Assembly: GCF_009674725.1 (NCBI RefSeq)
Contig: NZ_WKKH01000018.1
Location: 26,871-90,870, forward strand
Direction: 5' to 3'
DNA length: 64,000 nt
Origin: Pedobacter petrophilus
Lineage (GTDB): Bacteria > Bacteroidota > Bacteroidia > Sphingobacteriales > Sphingobacteriaceae
A program made the translations under genes and the position numbers. Shown piece by piece: positions 53,654 to 63,048 of the stretch. Under the pieces are notes generated by a model. That model searched no databases and had not been told where the DNA came from. It was given only the letters and a program-made list of their open reading frames with translations. Numbering within the stretch: position 1 is the stretch's first letter; every line of letters starts with the position of its first letter.

Positions 53654-56600
53654 ATGAACGTAAAGGCTTGGACTGAAAAAGTTAACATTCCGACATACGA
53701 GGTTGGCGAACCTGATAAGAACCCTATGTTTTTTGAAAAACGTGTATATCAGGGAAGTAGTGGGGTGGTTTATCCAAACCCAGTGATAGAAAAAATTTTC
53801 GATGAAAAAGCTGATAAAGAATACAATGCTGTTTACCTAGAGAACAAATATTTGAAAATAATGATTTTGCCTGAACTTGGAGGTAGGGTTCAAATGGCAT
53901 TTGATAAAATCAAGAATAGACATTTTGTTTATTATAATCAAGTAATTAAACCTGCGTTGGTGGGATTGTGTGGCCCTTGGATTTCTGGTGGTATAGAATT
54001 TAACTGGCCACAACATCATAGGCCGAGCACTTATGAGGCTGTAGGATATGCTATTGAAGAAAATGAAGATGGAAGCAAAACAATTTGGGTAAATGAAATA
54101 GAAAAAATGTTCCACACAAAAGGTATGGCAGGATTTACACTACATCCTGATAAGGCATATTTAGAAATTAATGCCAAATTGAGCAATTTAACAAGTACAC
54201 CTCAAACCTTTTTGTGGTGGGCAAATCCTGCAGTTAAAGTTCATGATGACTACCAGTCGGTATTTCCTCCTGATGTGAACGCAGTTTTCGATCATGGAAA
54301 AAGAGATGTTTCTAGCTTTCCAATCGCAACAGGTACTTATTACAAAGTAGATTATTCTCCAGGAACTGATATTTCTAACTATAAGAATATTCCAGTGCCA
54401 ACATCTTACATGGCGGTAAATTCCAAGTATAATTTTTTAGGAGGCTATGAGCATGATATTGAGGCAGGCATGCTCCATATCGCAGATCACCATGTATCCC
54501 CAGGCAAAAAGCAATGGACATGGGGAAATGGAGATTTTGGGCTTGCTTGGGATAGAAATTTAACTGATGAAGATGGGCCCTATATCGAACTCATGGCGGG
54601 AGTTTTTACCGATAACCAACCAGATTTTACTTGGTTAAAACCTTTTGAAGAGAAAATATTTACCCAGTATTTTCTGCCATACCGCGAGCTGGGCGTAGTT
54701 AAAAATGCCTCTAAAGATATTTTGCTAAGTATTGATGCCGTAGGAAATATAGTAACAGTAAAAATATTCGTTACCTCAACACAGGAATTAAAAATTAACC
54801 TGATTAAGGGTGAGGAAATATGTTTAAGCAAAAAACTGGAATTATCTCCTGAAAACGTATTTATAGAGGAAATTGAATTTTTAAACCAAGTAGATATTAA
54901 AGAGTTTAAGGTTTATATCTTTAAAAAAGATGGTAAAGAAATATTAAAACACAACCCTAGCGATGATGAAAGCTCAGAGAAATTGCCTGAAGCTGCAAAG
55001 CCGGCATTGCAACCAGACGAAATAGAAAGTGCAGAAGAACTATTTTTAACGGGTCAACATTTAGAGCAATATCGCCACGCTACTTTTAGGCCAATGCCAT
55101 ATTATTTGGAAGCTTTGAAAAGAAATCCAAGTGACATTAGAAACAATAATGCAGTTGGCCTTTGGTATTTTAAAAAAGGATTATTTGCAGAAAGTGTTCC
55201 TTATTTTAAAAATGCTGTTGCAACAATTACCAGTCGAAACCCAAATCCTTACAATTGCGAACCCTATTATAATTTAGGCCTAGCACAATTGTTCCTTAAT
55301 GAAACGGATGCAGCTTACGCTAATTTCTTTAAGGCTAGTTGGGATAAGGCTTATCAAGATTCAGCCTATTACTATATTGCCCAAATTGATTTCGTAAAAG
55401 GCAATTTTGAGGATTGTTTACCACATATTAATTGGGCTATTGATAGAAATGCCCGAAACGGTAAAGCTTATGTGATAAAAACTGCTGCTTTAAATAAACT
55501 AGGATTTAAAAAACAAGCGCTCGAATTAATTGAACAAGCTTTAAAAAAAGATTTATTTAACTTGACTGCCCGCTATGAGCGTTACTTATTGGCAAAAGAA
55601 GCTGGGGAAGATCAAAATGCCAGTGAAACAAAAGCAGAGCTTATCAAATTAAGTGGACAAACATCGCATAATGCCATTGAGTATGCCATTGATTATTTTG
55701 GTATGGGTGAATATCAAAAAGCCATTGATTTTATGGAATTAGTTGCATTTAAAAACTGGGATGAACCTCTGATTAATTATTATATTGCTTTTGCTTATTT
55801 GCAGTTAAATGATAAAGAATTAGTGGTTAAGCACCTTCAGAAGGCCGCTAATGCAGCTAGTGCTTATTGCTTCCCTAATCGCCTACAGGATATTTTAGTT
55901 TTAAATGCAGCAATTGAAAACAACCCAAAAGATGGTAAAGCTTTATACTATTTAGGAAATTTATATTACGATAAGCAACAATATGATTTAGCAATTTCTT
56001 TATGGGAAAGAGCAGCAGAATTAGATCCTGAATTTGCTACTGTAAACCGGAATTTAGGTCTGGCTTATTATAACAAAATGCATAATGAAATTGATGCCCT
56101 TAGTTATTATGAAAAAGCCTTTGCATTAAATGTTAAAGATCCGAGGGTGTTGATGGAATTAGATTCGCTTTATAAAAGACTGAATAGAACTCCAAAATCA
56201 AGATTAGAATTTTTAATGAAAAATCAAGTAGTTGCTGAGCAGAGAGATGATCTTTATTTAGAAATAGTAAGTATCCAAAACATTTTGGGCAACTATGAAA
56301 AAGCTTATGATTTACTCAAGGGTCGTAAATTTCATCCTTGGGAAGGCGGCGAAGGAAAAGTTGCTGAACAATATATTTTTGCTTTGGTAGAAATAGCCAA
56401 GCAAAATATTACTGAAAAAAATTATAGCAAAGCCATTGGTCTTTTAGAAAAGGCACAGTTTTATCCAGAAAACTTGGGAGAAGGGAAACTTCCTGGAGCA
56501 CAAGAAAACGATATTTTTTATTGGCTAGGCTGTGCTTACCTAGGTTTGGAGGAGAAAGAAAAAGCTAAGCAATTTTGGGGAAAAGCCACTATCGGTCAAG

Positions 56601-56992
56601 ACGAACCAGGGATTGCCTTGTTTTATAATGATCAGCGGCCAGATAAAATATTTTATCAAGGTTGTGCATGGGTTAAACTAGGGCAATTAGCTAAAGCTGA
56701 GAATATATTTAACAAATTAGTTAATTATGGAGAGCGAAATATGGCACAGGAAGTAACTTTAGATTATTTCGCGGTTTCGCTACCTGATTTATTGATTTTT
56801 GAAACCGATTTGAATATCAATAACAAAATTCACTGTCTATATATTGCTGGTTTAGGGTATTATGGAATAGGCGAAAACAAAAAGGCTGAAGAATTTTTTG
56901 AAAACATATTAGCCATTGACGAAATGAACAGTGGTGCAAAATCACATTATAATTTACTCACAAATTTATCTGTCACAAAAAATGAGCTGTAA
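53654..56992 (+). CDS. DUF5107 domain protein with long TPR array
   Basis: 1112 residues with no signal peptide. The N-terminal part (about 35-340) is the DUF5107 type: YLENKYLKIMILPELGGRVQMAFDKIKNRHFVYYNQVIKPALVGLCGPWISGGIEFNWPQHHRPST, a galactose-mutarotase-like beta-sandwich pattern, and it ends near FLPYRELGVV. From about 460 to the C-terminus there are many tetratricopeptide units (ALYYLGNLYYDKQQYDLAISLWERAAELDPEFATVNRNLGLAYYNK, LINYYIAFAYLQLNDKELVVKHLQKAA). Such proteins accompany sugar transporters in Bacteroidota, and the biochemical role is not known to me. Coupled to the MFS porter (12 bp). Confidence 0.85.
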   Translation: MNVKAWTEKVNIPTYEVGEPDKNPMFFEKRVYQGSSGVVYPNPVIEKIFDEKADKEYNAVYLENKYLKIMILPELGGRVQMAFDKIKNRHFVYYNQVIKPALVGLCGPWISGGIEFNWPQHHRPSTYEAVGYAIEENEDGSKTIWVNEIEKMFHTKGMAGFTLHPDKAYLEINAKLSNLTSTPQTFLWWANPAVKVHDDYQSVFPPDVNAVFDHGKRDVSSFPIATGTYYKVDYSPGTDISNYKNIPVPTSYMAVNSKYNFLGGYEHDIEAGMLHIADHHVSPGKKQWTWGNGDFGLAWDRNLTDEDGPYIELMAGVFTDNQPDFTWLKPFEEKIFTQYFLPYRELGVVKNASKDILLSIDAVGNIVTVKIFVTSTQELKINLIKGEEICLSKKLELSPENVFIEEIEFLNQVDIKEFKVYIFKKDGKEILKHNPSDDESSEKLPEAAKPALQPDEIESAEELFLTGQHLEQYRHATFRPMPYYLEALKRNPSDIRNNNAVGLWYFKKGLFAESVPYFKNAVATITSRNPNPYNCEPYYNLGLAQLFLNETDAAYANFFKASWDKAYQDSAYYYIAQIDFVKGNFEDCLPHINWAIDRNARNGKAYVIKTAALNKLGFKKQALELIEQALKKDLFNLTARYERYLLAKEAGEDQNASETKAELIKLSGQTSHNAIEYAIDYFGMGEYQKAIDFMELVAFKNWDEPLINYYIAFAYLQLNDKELVVKHLQKAANAASAYCFPNRLQDILVLNAAIENNPKDGKALYYLGNLYYDKQQYDLAISLWERAAELDPEFATVNRNLGLAYYNKMHNEIDALSYYEKAFALNVKDPRVLMELDSLYKRLNRTPKSRLEFLMKNQVVAEQRDDLYLEIVSIQNILGNYEKAYDLLKGRKFHPWEGGEGKVAEQYIFALVEIAKQNITEKNYSKAIGLLEKAQFYPENLGEGKLPGAQENDIFYWLGCAYLGLEEKEKAKQFWGKATIGQDEPGIALFYNDQRPDKIFYQGCAWVKLGQLAKAENIFNKLVNYGERNMAQEVTLDYFAVSLPDLLIFETDLNINNKIHCLYIAGLGYYGIGENKKAEEFFENILAIDEMNSGAKSHYNLLTNLSVTKNEL

Positions 56993-57214
56993 GGTCAGGA
57001 AAACCTAATCACCATCAAAATAGAAAACGACTGTTACTAACTATTCACATGGTCAAGCTACTGTCTCCGTGCGGACCATATTCTTAAAGATAATTAAGAA
57101 AGGAAAAGCTGTAAGTAGTAATTTTTAAACATTTAATATTTACTTTTTTAATGGAACTTGCTATTCTGTCTAGCATATTGGCCAAGCAGAATGTTATTCA
57201 ATATGAATTTACGA

Positions 57215-58237
57215 CTATGCTCTGACAACATTCCTATTAACGGAAGACTTCCGAACTATCATCTTAGTAGATATAATTTTGTGTATTTTAGCTTCTTGAG
57301 TGGACTCACCCAGTCGGGTCAACAGAATGTCCATTATCCCTACGGCAATCTCTTCGAGAGGTTGCACGATAGCGGTAATTGGTACTGGCAAAAATTGGAG
57401 GATCTCGATATCATCAAAGGATATCATAGCAAATTGCTCTAAAAGTTTTGGGTCTATTGATATGAGGAGACGCAGAGCTTGCATGGTAATATAATTGGCT
57501 GCAAAAAGAAATGCATCTGGTTTGTCATTTCCTTTAATTATATCCCAAAACCCTCCTCCGTGTTCTATTGGACTGGAAAGGTATATAACCCTTTCAACCA
57601 TGCCATAATCTTTTATTGCACGTTGATAGCCCGTGCAACGATCGATCATTTGCTGCTGAGTAGTTTGAGGCCCGACAAACGCTATTCGTGAATAACCATT
57701 TTTAATAAGATGGATTGTTGCGGCATACGTGCTATCTATATTATTTACAATAACATAATCGGTATTAAGGTCCAATAAATATCGGTCAAAGAGTACCATG
57801 GGGATGTTTTTTTCGAGTAGTTTACTTATTTCCTGCTCTACCCCTTCCGCAAGAGCAATTATATAGCCATCTACACTCCTATCGTTAAGCATGGAAATAA
57901 GCTCAGAGGCCTTTTTAGGGTCATTTCCTGTGCAACAGAAAAGTATTTTATAGCCGCTAGCCGTTGCCTTTTCATCTAAATATTTAGCGATTCCACTAAA
58001 AAATGGCTCGGAGATATCGTCAACCAGAAATCCTATAGTTTTACTTTTCCCCGTCCTAAGTCCCTGCGCCATGGAATGTGGCTGATAGCCCAATTCCGTG
58101 ATTACCTTCTTTACTTTGGCAGTCATCGTTTCGCTAATTTTTTTCTCGTTTGCTCTTCCATTGATGACAAAAGATACAGTCGTTATTGATGTCCCACATT
58201 TTATCGCAATATCTTTCATCGAAATTTTATTAACCAT
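57215..58237 (-). CDS. LacI-family transcriptional regulator
   Basis: 340 residues. The HTH is at the N-terminus (SMKDIAIKCGTSITTVSFVINGRANEKKISETMTAKVKKVITELGYQPHSMAQGLRTGKSKTIGFLVDD), with the hinge helix region HSMAQGLR. The periplasmic-binding-protein-like effector domain shows PFFSGIAKYLDEKA, DGYIIA, VLFDRYL, VNNIDSTYAATIHLIKNGYSRIAFVGP and a C-terminal SFDDIEILQFLPVPITAIVQPLEEI. It converges on the DUF5107 gene and is the likely local repressor of the MFS/DUF5107 pair. An alternative start lies 6 codons downstream. Confidence 0.94.
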   Translation of the reverse strand: MVNKISMKDIAIKCGTSITTVSFVINGRANEKKISETMTAKVKKVITELGYQPHSMAQGLRTGKSKTIGFLVDDISEPFFSGIAKYLDEKATASGYKILFCCTGNDPKKASELISMLNDRSVDGYIIALAEGVEQEISKLLEKNIPMVLFDRYLLDLNTDYVIVNNIDSTYAATIHLIKNGYSRIAFVGPQTTQQQMIDRCTGYQRAIKDYGMVERVIYLSSPIEHGGGFWDIIKGNDKPDAFLFAANYITMQALRLLISIDPKLLEQFAMISFDDIEILQFLPVPITAIVQPLEEIAVGIMDILLTRLGESTQEAKIHKIISTKMIVRKSSVNRNVVRA

Positions 58238-58974
58238 GTTGCGCTAAATTTTTATATATCATTTTTTTTAAAAGAACGGCAGACCTGAAAGCGCTCATTG
58301 GTTGGCTCAAATTTAAGAATGCCAGTTAGTTTTTTTAGATACTAATATCATTATTAATCGACTTAGTTCGTGTTTCTGCGAAGGTTTATATATAGACAAT
58401 AGATGGGATAGCTACTTTAGAAGGTTTTACTTACAAAGCCTTTTAATTGGTGAGAGCAATATACCATCTAATCATTGAGCAGCGTATATTAACCTGTTCC
58501 AAGTCAGTCTCGCTAATTAACAACAAACTGTTTATAAGAACGAAGTTCGATCAGTTTACTGAAGCTCAGATCATATCTAATTGATTAACTTTAAACATAT
58601 TCTATATTGAACTGGTATGTTTAGAGATATGTAATTACACCAAAACATTTTTTTTCTCAATGCTAATACCCATATTAGTTTCAATAAACCCTCAAGCATT
58701 CTGCATGATGAAGCCAAAAATGCTCAGGATAAACTGCACTGTAATTACTTTAATAAAATTTAAATCCTCATCTCTCTTTCTGTGCTTTCATTTTAGCATA
58801 CCGTTTAAATACATATTAGAAACATATACGGAGTACATGACATCGATTTATTTTCATGAACCATCTACTGCAATTTTGTACTCCAATTGTAGAAAAATTT
58901 ATTGAGCAACGTGTTACGTAAGACTAGTGACTAATTCAGCGGGCAGCCCATGCAATTTTTTGCATATTATTTTC
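58238..58974. other. Gene-free region at the edge of IS remnants
   Basis: About 740 bp. The only longer open frame (58660-58905, plus) has no homology I can see, irregular composition and many Cys/Tyr/Ile, so I do not call it. No repeats or hairpins stand out. It probably marks decayed DNA between the LacI gene and transposase remnants. Confidence 0.5.
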
Positions 58975-59217
58975 TTAGGATCTGCTCAAAACCACTTGCT
59001 GTAATTCTTTTGGTATCCCCAGTGTATTCATTGGCTGTCCCATCGGAAAGTTATAGGTATCTTTTTGATCATTGTAATATAGGTTGCTTGCTGAAAACGG
59101 GCGTTTGCTATTGTAATTTTTATTCTGCTCCTTATCGACCATGTTATATTTCACATAACCGTTTATTTCTTTTGTTTCAAGTAGTGAGTCCCCTGTAAAT
59201 GGATAAACCGCTGTCAA
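58975..59217 (-). pseudogene. IS1182-like transposase fragment
   Basis: About 80 residues of a larger protein: KEINGYVKYNMVDKEQNKNY, RPFSASNLYYNDQKDTYNFPMGQPM. This matches the middle of IS1182-type transposases, where a short segment ending in a CP/P-x-GQ motif precedes the C-terminal part of the DDE domain. Both ends are missing, so it is a relic. It lies directly next to the IS5-like remnant, same strand. Confidence 0.65.
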
Positions 59218-59299
59218 TTGACCCTATCTTGCCGAAAATATTCTTGTCGTAAAAGGTTATTTCTTAATGAGCTTACAAATAATTAAAATTGGTGCAAAG

Positions 59300-59972
59300 G
59301 GGGTAAATTAATCGGTTTGTCCAATTTCTCCTCTATAACCGCCATCGGCAATTATGATCTTGATGCTACAAAGAAAATCCCTAAGCACCCGCATCAATAA
59401 CATAACCGCCTTACTATCATGTACATGCGCTACCGTAACCATTATGGCTATAAAAAACCTTTCTTATCAACCACCACATGTCTTTTTATCCCTTTTACTT
59501 TTTTGTTGCCGTCAAAACTATTTAGCGCCTTGTTGTTCCCCCAACGAACACTTTGGCTGTCAAGAATGCCCAAACTTGGCTCTGCATTCTGGCCCAGCCC
59601 GAACCTTACCTTTTCACATAGTTTTTCTAAGAGAATGTCCAATTGGCACAGGTCAGACCATTTTTTGTAATAATAATAAACAAGTTGCCAATTTGGAAAA
59701 TCGCTGGGCAGCATCCGCCATTGACAACCTGTTTTCACAAGGTAGTGGATGGCATTCCATATTATCCTAAGGCTGTACTTCCGCTTGCGACTACACAAAT
59801 TCAAGGTCTTTTTTATAAATTGCCATTGGCTATCGCTCATGTTGGTCGGATAAGTCATATCTAATTGAGTTTGTAGTGATTCACAATTAATATGTTTTCC
59901 CCAACTTAGCGGTAGCTTTTTTATCAACTTATGCTCATAAACAAAAAAATCAAACTATTTTTAAACAGGCTC
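59300..59972 (-). mobile_element. IS5-family element remnant (one end intact, other lost)
   Basis: The right edge at 59942-59972 reads, on the minus strand, GAGCCTGTTTAAAAATAGTT, which looks like an IS5-family terminal inverted repeat. The transposase follows inward. No matching second terminal repeat is seen to the left, and the transposase ends early at 59308, so the element is truncated, with the IS1182-like fragment beyond it. Confidence 0.65.
59308..59858 (-). pseudogene. Truncated IS5-family transposase with -1 frameshift site
   Basis: Frame 1 starts at MTYPTNMSDSQWQFIKK (ATG at 59858) and runs through CQWRMLPSDFPNWQLVYYYYKKW and GILDSQSVRWGNNKA (first catalytic Asp) to VVDKKGFL, stop. 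The -1 frame continues IAIMVTVAHVHDSKAVMLLMRVL...IIIADGGYRGEIGQTD (second Asp), then stops at 59308. The junction is T TTT TTA in phase, the classical slippery heptamer for -1 ribosomal frameshifting. The third catalytic residue (Glu) region is missing, so the joined protein (about 185 residues) should be inactive. Confidence 0.75.
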
Positions 59973-60322
59973 TTAGTTACTTGCTTTTAACAACAATCCT
60001 AGATAATCGAATCACTAACAAAATTCTATTTGATCCTCATGAGGGATTAAAGACGCTATTTATCCTGCTCAAATTTTTGGGTAAATACATAGCTTAGGTT
60101 AAGCAATTCCGCCAATTGATTATAGAAAAATAGCATATCTGTTAGCTCCTCTCCATCGGGCCATTCAGCGGAAAATGCACCCATCCCTTCTACAGCTCCC
60201 AAAGTTTGGTTCTGGATTCTTGGACCCTAGCCATCGTCGTTACTGGACCCATTCAGACATCATGCAGTGCTTTAACTTTGCTGCCACATTCAAATAATTG
60301 AGTTTACATTAAATCATTAACT
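59973..60322. other. Intergenic region with a possible minus-strand gene fragment
   Basis: 350 bp between the IS5-type end and the cupin gene. On the minus strand, about 60056-60223 is open and codes for RIQNQTLGAVEGMGAFSAEW...ELTDMLFFYNQLAELLNLSY and ends at TAG. It begins right after an in-frame stop, with no start codon, and I do not recognise the family. Likely the C-terminus of a gene cut by past rearrangement. Confidence 0.35.
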
Positions 60323-60742
60323 ATGAAAAAGATCGCATTAATCATTTTAGCAATGTGCGCAGGATTTGTAACAGCACATGCACAACATGATTCAAAATCA
60401 GTAAACGTAACTAAAACACCGGCCAAGGTGATTTTCAAACAATTGATCAATACCACGGATTTGAAAAACCAGGAAATTACGGTAATAGTGGTAACCATCG
60501 CACCAGGTGAAGTTTCTGGAGCGCACATACACCCGATCCCTACGGTTGGCTATGTATTGGAAGGCGAAGTGGAAATGAACTTTAATGGTAAGACCCATCG
60601 TTTCAAGCAGGGAGATGCCTTCTACGAAGTTCCCAATCAAATCCATAAAGGGACAAAGAACCTAAATTCAACAAAAGATGCAAAGCTATTGGTATATTTT
60701 ATTGGACCTAAAGGGAAGCCATTTATAGCTCCCGCCCATTAA
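60323..60742 (+). CDS. Small secreted cupin-2 protein
   Basis: 139 residues with signal peptide MKKIALIILAMCAGFVTAHAQ. The single cupin barrel has motif 1 GEVSGAHIHPIPTVGYVLEGEVEMNF (His-x-His...Glu metal ligands) and motif 2 FKQGDAFYEVPNQIHKGTKN (His). The fold usually binds a metal ion. Exported single-domain cupins are of unknown function in most cases. It converges with the MocR gene and has no operon partner visible. The gene lies just past the IS remnants. Confidence 0.88.
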   Translation: MKKIALIILAMCAGFVTAHAQHDSKSVNVTKTPAKVIFKQLINTTDLKNQEITVIVVTIAPGEVSGAHIHPIPTVGYVLEGEVEMNFNGKTHRFKQGDAFYEVPNQIHKGTKNLNSTKDAKLLVYFIGPKGKPFIAPAH

Positions 60743-60765
60743 TAAGGTGAAGGGTTAACTATGGC

Positions 60766-62232
60766 TTATTTGGTGATCTTCGACAAGATATTAACAGCAC
60801 ATTCCATGTCTTCTTCGCTCAGAGATGCAAACCCAAAACGTAAGCCGTTATCGTTGACATCACCTTTTTTTTGAAAAGTTGTTCCGATCAACAATAGGCC
60901 ATTGCGGGCTGCATCAGCAAGCACCTTGTTGATCTGATATTTATCTCTGAATCGTAGCCATACGGACATACCGCCTTGTGGTTTGGTAAATTCGACAGCA
61001 TGACTCAGTTTCCGGGTTAAAAGATCACAAATAAGATCACATCGTTGTGCATACAATTTGTTGGATTTGTTGATATGGCGACTGAGGTCTCCCTTAATGA
61101 TCATCTGCGCAAGCATATATTCCATAAAGGTATCGCCCCGCAGGTCAATAAGCCGCTTAAGGTGGATAGCTTTTTTTAATATTTCGGGTGCAGCGATTAA
61201 GTATCCCAATCTTACTGACGGGGCAATTAGTTTAGTAAATGACCCTATATAAATAATTTTGCCATTATGACTGGCACTGGCCAAAGGAAGGATGGGACTG
61301 TTCTTATAATGAAAATCATAATCGTAGTCATCCTCCATTAAAAAGAGATTATGTTCATCAATCAATTGGAGCAATCTCAGTCTTCGGTTAGCAGACATGG
61401 TTACTGTGGTCGGATGATGATGGTGTGGAACAATATATAACAGCTTAATCGGCTGTTTTTCTAAGACCTTTTCCAACTGATCTACATTAATTCCGTCCTG
61501 GTCTACAGGAATGGTGATAATGTTCGCACCGGCATTTGTCATGATCTCGGTGGCAAATAAATAATTAGGGTCACTGACAACGACATTGTCTCCGGGTTTC
61601 AATAGCACCATCGCGGCAATATAAATGGCCATTTGCGCCCCGCGGGTTATTATGATATCTGATTTGCTTATATTAAGTCCCCTTGTTTCGTTGAGAAAAA
61701 TACTGGTTGCTTCCCGAAGCAGCTCTAAGCCACCGTCATCGCGCAGGGCTATCAGCATTTTTATTTTTTTACTGCTCACAGGATCGCGGTATACCTCGCT
61801 GATTTCTTTAAAGGGAGCCAGTCTGACATCCGGGAAACCGTCATTAACCACAATATCTTTACTAGTTATTTTTCTTGCTTCAACTGCTGGAGAGACTAAG
61901 CTGGTATACTTTAAATCTCTAGGTACAGTTGGAATAAAATGATTTCTAGGTTGAAACGATCTTGGTTTAATCACGGGTAATTCGGGAATTACCCGATAGC
62001 CTTTTCTGGGTACGGCCTCGATCCATTCCTGAGATAAAAGTTCCTCATATGCATTGATCACTGTTTTACGGTTTACATTCAGTAGATGTGCCATTTGCCG
62101 GGTCCCTGGGAAATAGGTTCCTGGCTGAATAGTTCCCTCTTGTATCAGGCTGATCAATCTGTTGGTGATCTGCTTGTAAATAGGAAAAATCTTGTCTCTG
62201 TCAGGAAGGATCAGATTTTGGAAAGGCAGCAT
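60766..62232 (-). CDS. MocR/PdxR-type GntR regulator with aminotransferase domain
   Basis: 488 residues. A GntR winged helix (about 10-80: IFPIYKQITNRLISLIQEGTIQPGTYFPGTRQMAHLLNVNRKTVINAYEELLSQEWIEAVPRKGYRV) is fused to a fold-type-I aminotransferase domain (about 125-485). The latter has DDGGLELLREATSIFLNETRG, VVVSDPNYLFATEIM, LMEDDYDYDFHY and the PLP-lysine segment IIYIGSFTKLIAPSVRLGYLIAAP (Lys about 328). Such proteins use PLP as effector or co-effector. Divergent from DoxX-AhpD-GNAT, with a direct repeat ACTGGACC/ACTGGTACC in the gap. Target likely that operon. Confidence 0.94.
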   Translation of the reverse strand: MLPFQNLILPDRDKIFPIYKQITNRLISLIQEGTIQPGTYFPGTRQMAHLLNVNRKTVINAYEELLSQEWIEAVPRKGYRVIPELPVIKPRSFQPRNHFIPTVPRDLKYTSLVSPAVEARKITSKDIVVNDGFPDVRLAPFKEISEVYRDPVSSKKIKMLIALRDDGGLELLREATSIFLNETRGLNISKSDIIITRGAQMAIYIAAMVLLKPGDNVVVSDPNYLFATEIMTNAGANIITIPVDQDGINVDQLEKVLEKQPIKLLYIVPHHHHPTTVTMSANRRLRLLQLIDEHNLFLMEDDYDYDFHYKNSPILPLASASHNGKIIYIGSFTKLIAPSVRLGYLIAAPEILKKAIHLKRLIDLRGDTFMEYMLAQMIIKGDLSRHINKSNKLYAQRCDLICDLLTRKLSHAVEFTKPQGGMSVWLRFRDKYQINKVLADAARNGLLLIGTTFQKKGDVNDNGLRFGFASLSEEDMECAVNILSKITK

Positions 62233-62504
62233 ATTAACTTTCAGGTAACTGGTTGGCAGGTATGCAATAAAAATACAATTTATATCAATACTGTCCTAAA
62301 CGTTTATTGATTTCTTAAATATCCTTTGCAAAGACTGAATCAATTGTGTTTTAATTGTTCTTTAGAAAAGAGTCCAATGTATACTAAAGTTTGGTTCGGC
62401 TTTTGGTGATCCCCTTCTGAGCCAGTTACCGTATTCATTCTAAAAGCAGGCGTTTAAAATTCAATTAACGAGCAATCCCGATGTTCCAGTTATCGGATTT
62501 ATTA

Positions 62505-62536
62505 ACTGGACCACCTGATTCCAATCGACTGGTACC
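62505..62536. promoter_or_regulatory. Direct repeat, candidate MocR operator
   Basis: ACTGGACC (62505-62512) and ACTGGTACC (62528-62536) are spaced 23 bp start to start. A reversed CCAGTTA at 62486-62492 makes an additional inverted arm with TAACTGG (62503-62509). MocR-family proteins typically use spaced direct repeats, often CTGG-containing. It lies about 50 bp upstream of the DoxX start. Confidence 0.5.
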
Positions 62537-62587
62537 CCAAACATGAATTTACGTCCTTTAACTTTGCTATTTCTAAAAATAGAACAA

Positions 62588-63034
62588 ATGAAAAATTCTT
62601 CAGGGATCGCCCAGTTATTTTTACGCATTGCGCTTAGCCTTGGCTTTTTACTGCCTGTGATGGACAGATTAGGCTGGATGGGTGCTCATGGTTCGAGTGG
62701 AGTTGCCTGGGGCGACTGGAAACATTTTATTGATTATTCCAATATTTTAATGCCCTTTCTAAACAGACCATATGCTAATATAATGGGATTGACCGCTACA
62801 GTTTCTGAAGTAGTGTTTGGCATATGTCTGATTGTCGGCTTAAAGATCAAGCAGATCGCTTTAGGGGCAGCTATCCTGACTCTTGGTTTTGGCCTATGCA
62901 TGGCCATATTTTTAAACATTGGCGCGCCTTTCACTTACCCTGTATTTGTTTTCACGGGAGCCGCCCTTGTCCTTTCGGGAATCGGCCATTATAAATGGAG
63001 CATAGATGATTATATCGCAGTTAAAAACGCATAA
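62588..63034 (+). CDS. DoxX-family membrane protein
   Basis: The frame is open from 62543, but MKNSSGIAQLFLRIALSLGFLLPVMDRLGW at 62588 is the usual start of this family and avoids a charged extension. That gives 148 residues, four transmembrane segments. Blocks are ANIMGLTATVSEVVFGICLIVGLKIKQIALGAAILTLGFGLCMA and FVFTGAALVLSGIGHY. DoxX proteins sit in the inner membrane and have been linked to quinone/thiol redox homeostasis. It is 14 bp before the AhpD-like gene. Regulated by the divergent MocR protein, by inference. Confidence 0.9.
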   Translation: MKNSSGIAQLFLRIALSLGFLLPVMDRLGWMGAHGSSGVAWGDWKHFIDYSNILMPFLNRPYANIMGLTATVSEVVFGICLIVGLKIKQIALGAAILTLGFGLCMAIFLNIGAPFTYPVFVFTGAALVLSGIGHYKWSIDDYIAVKNA

Positions 63035-63048
63035 ATTAAAACAATTAT

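Noticed and set aside
58660..58905. 81-codon plus-strand open frame
   Set aside because: No recognisable family, odd composition and lies in decayed DNA near IS remnants.
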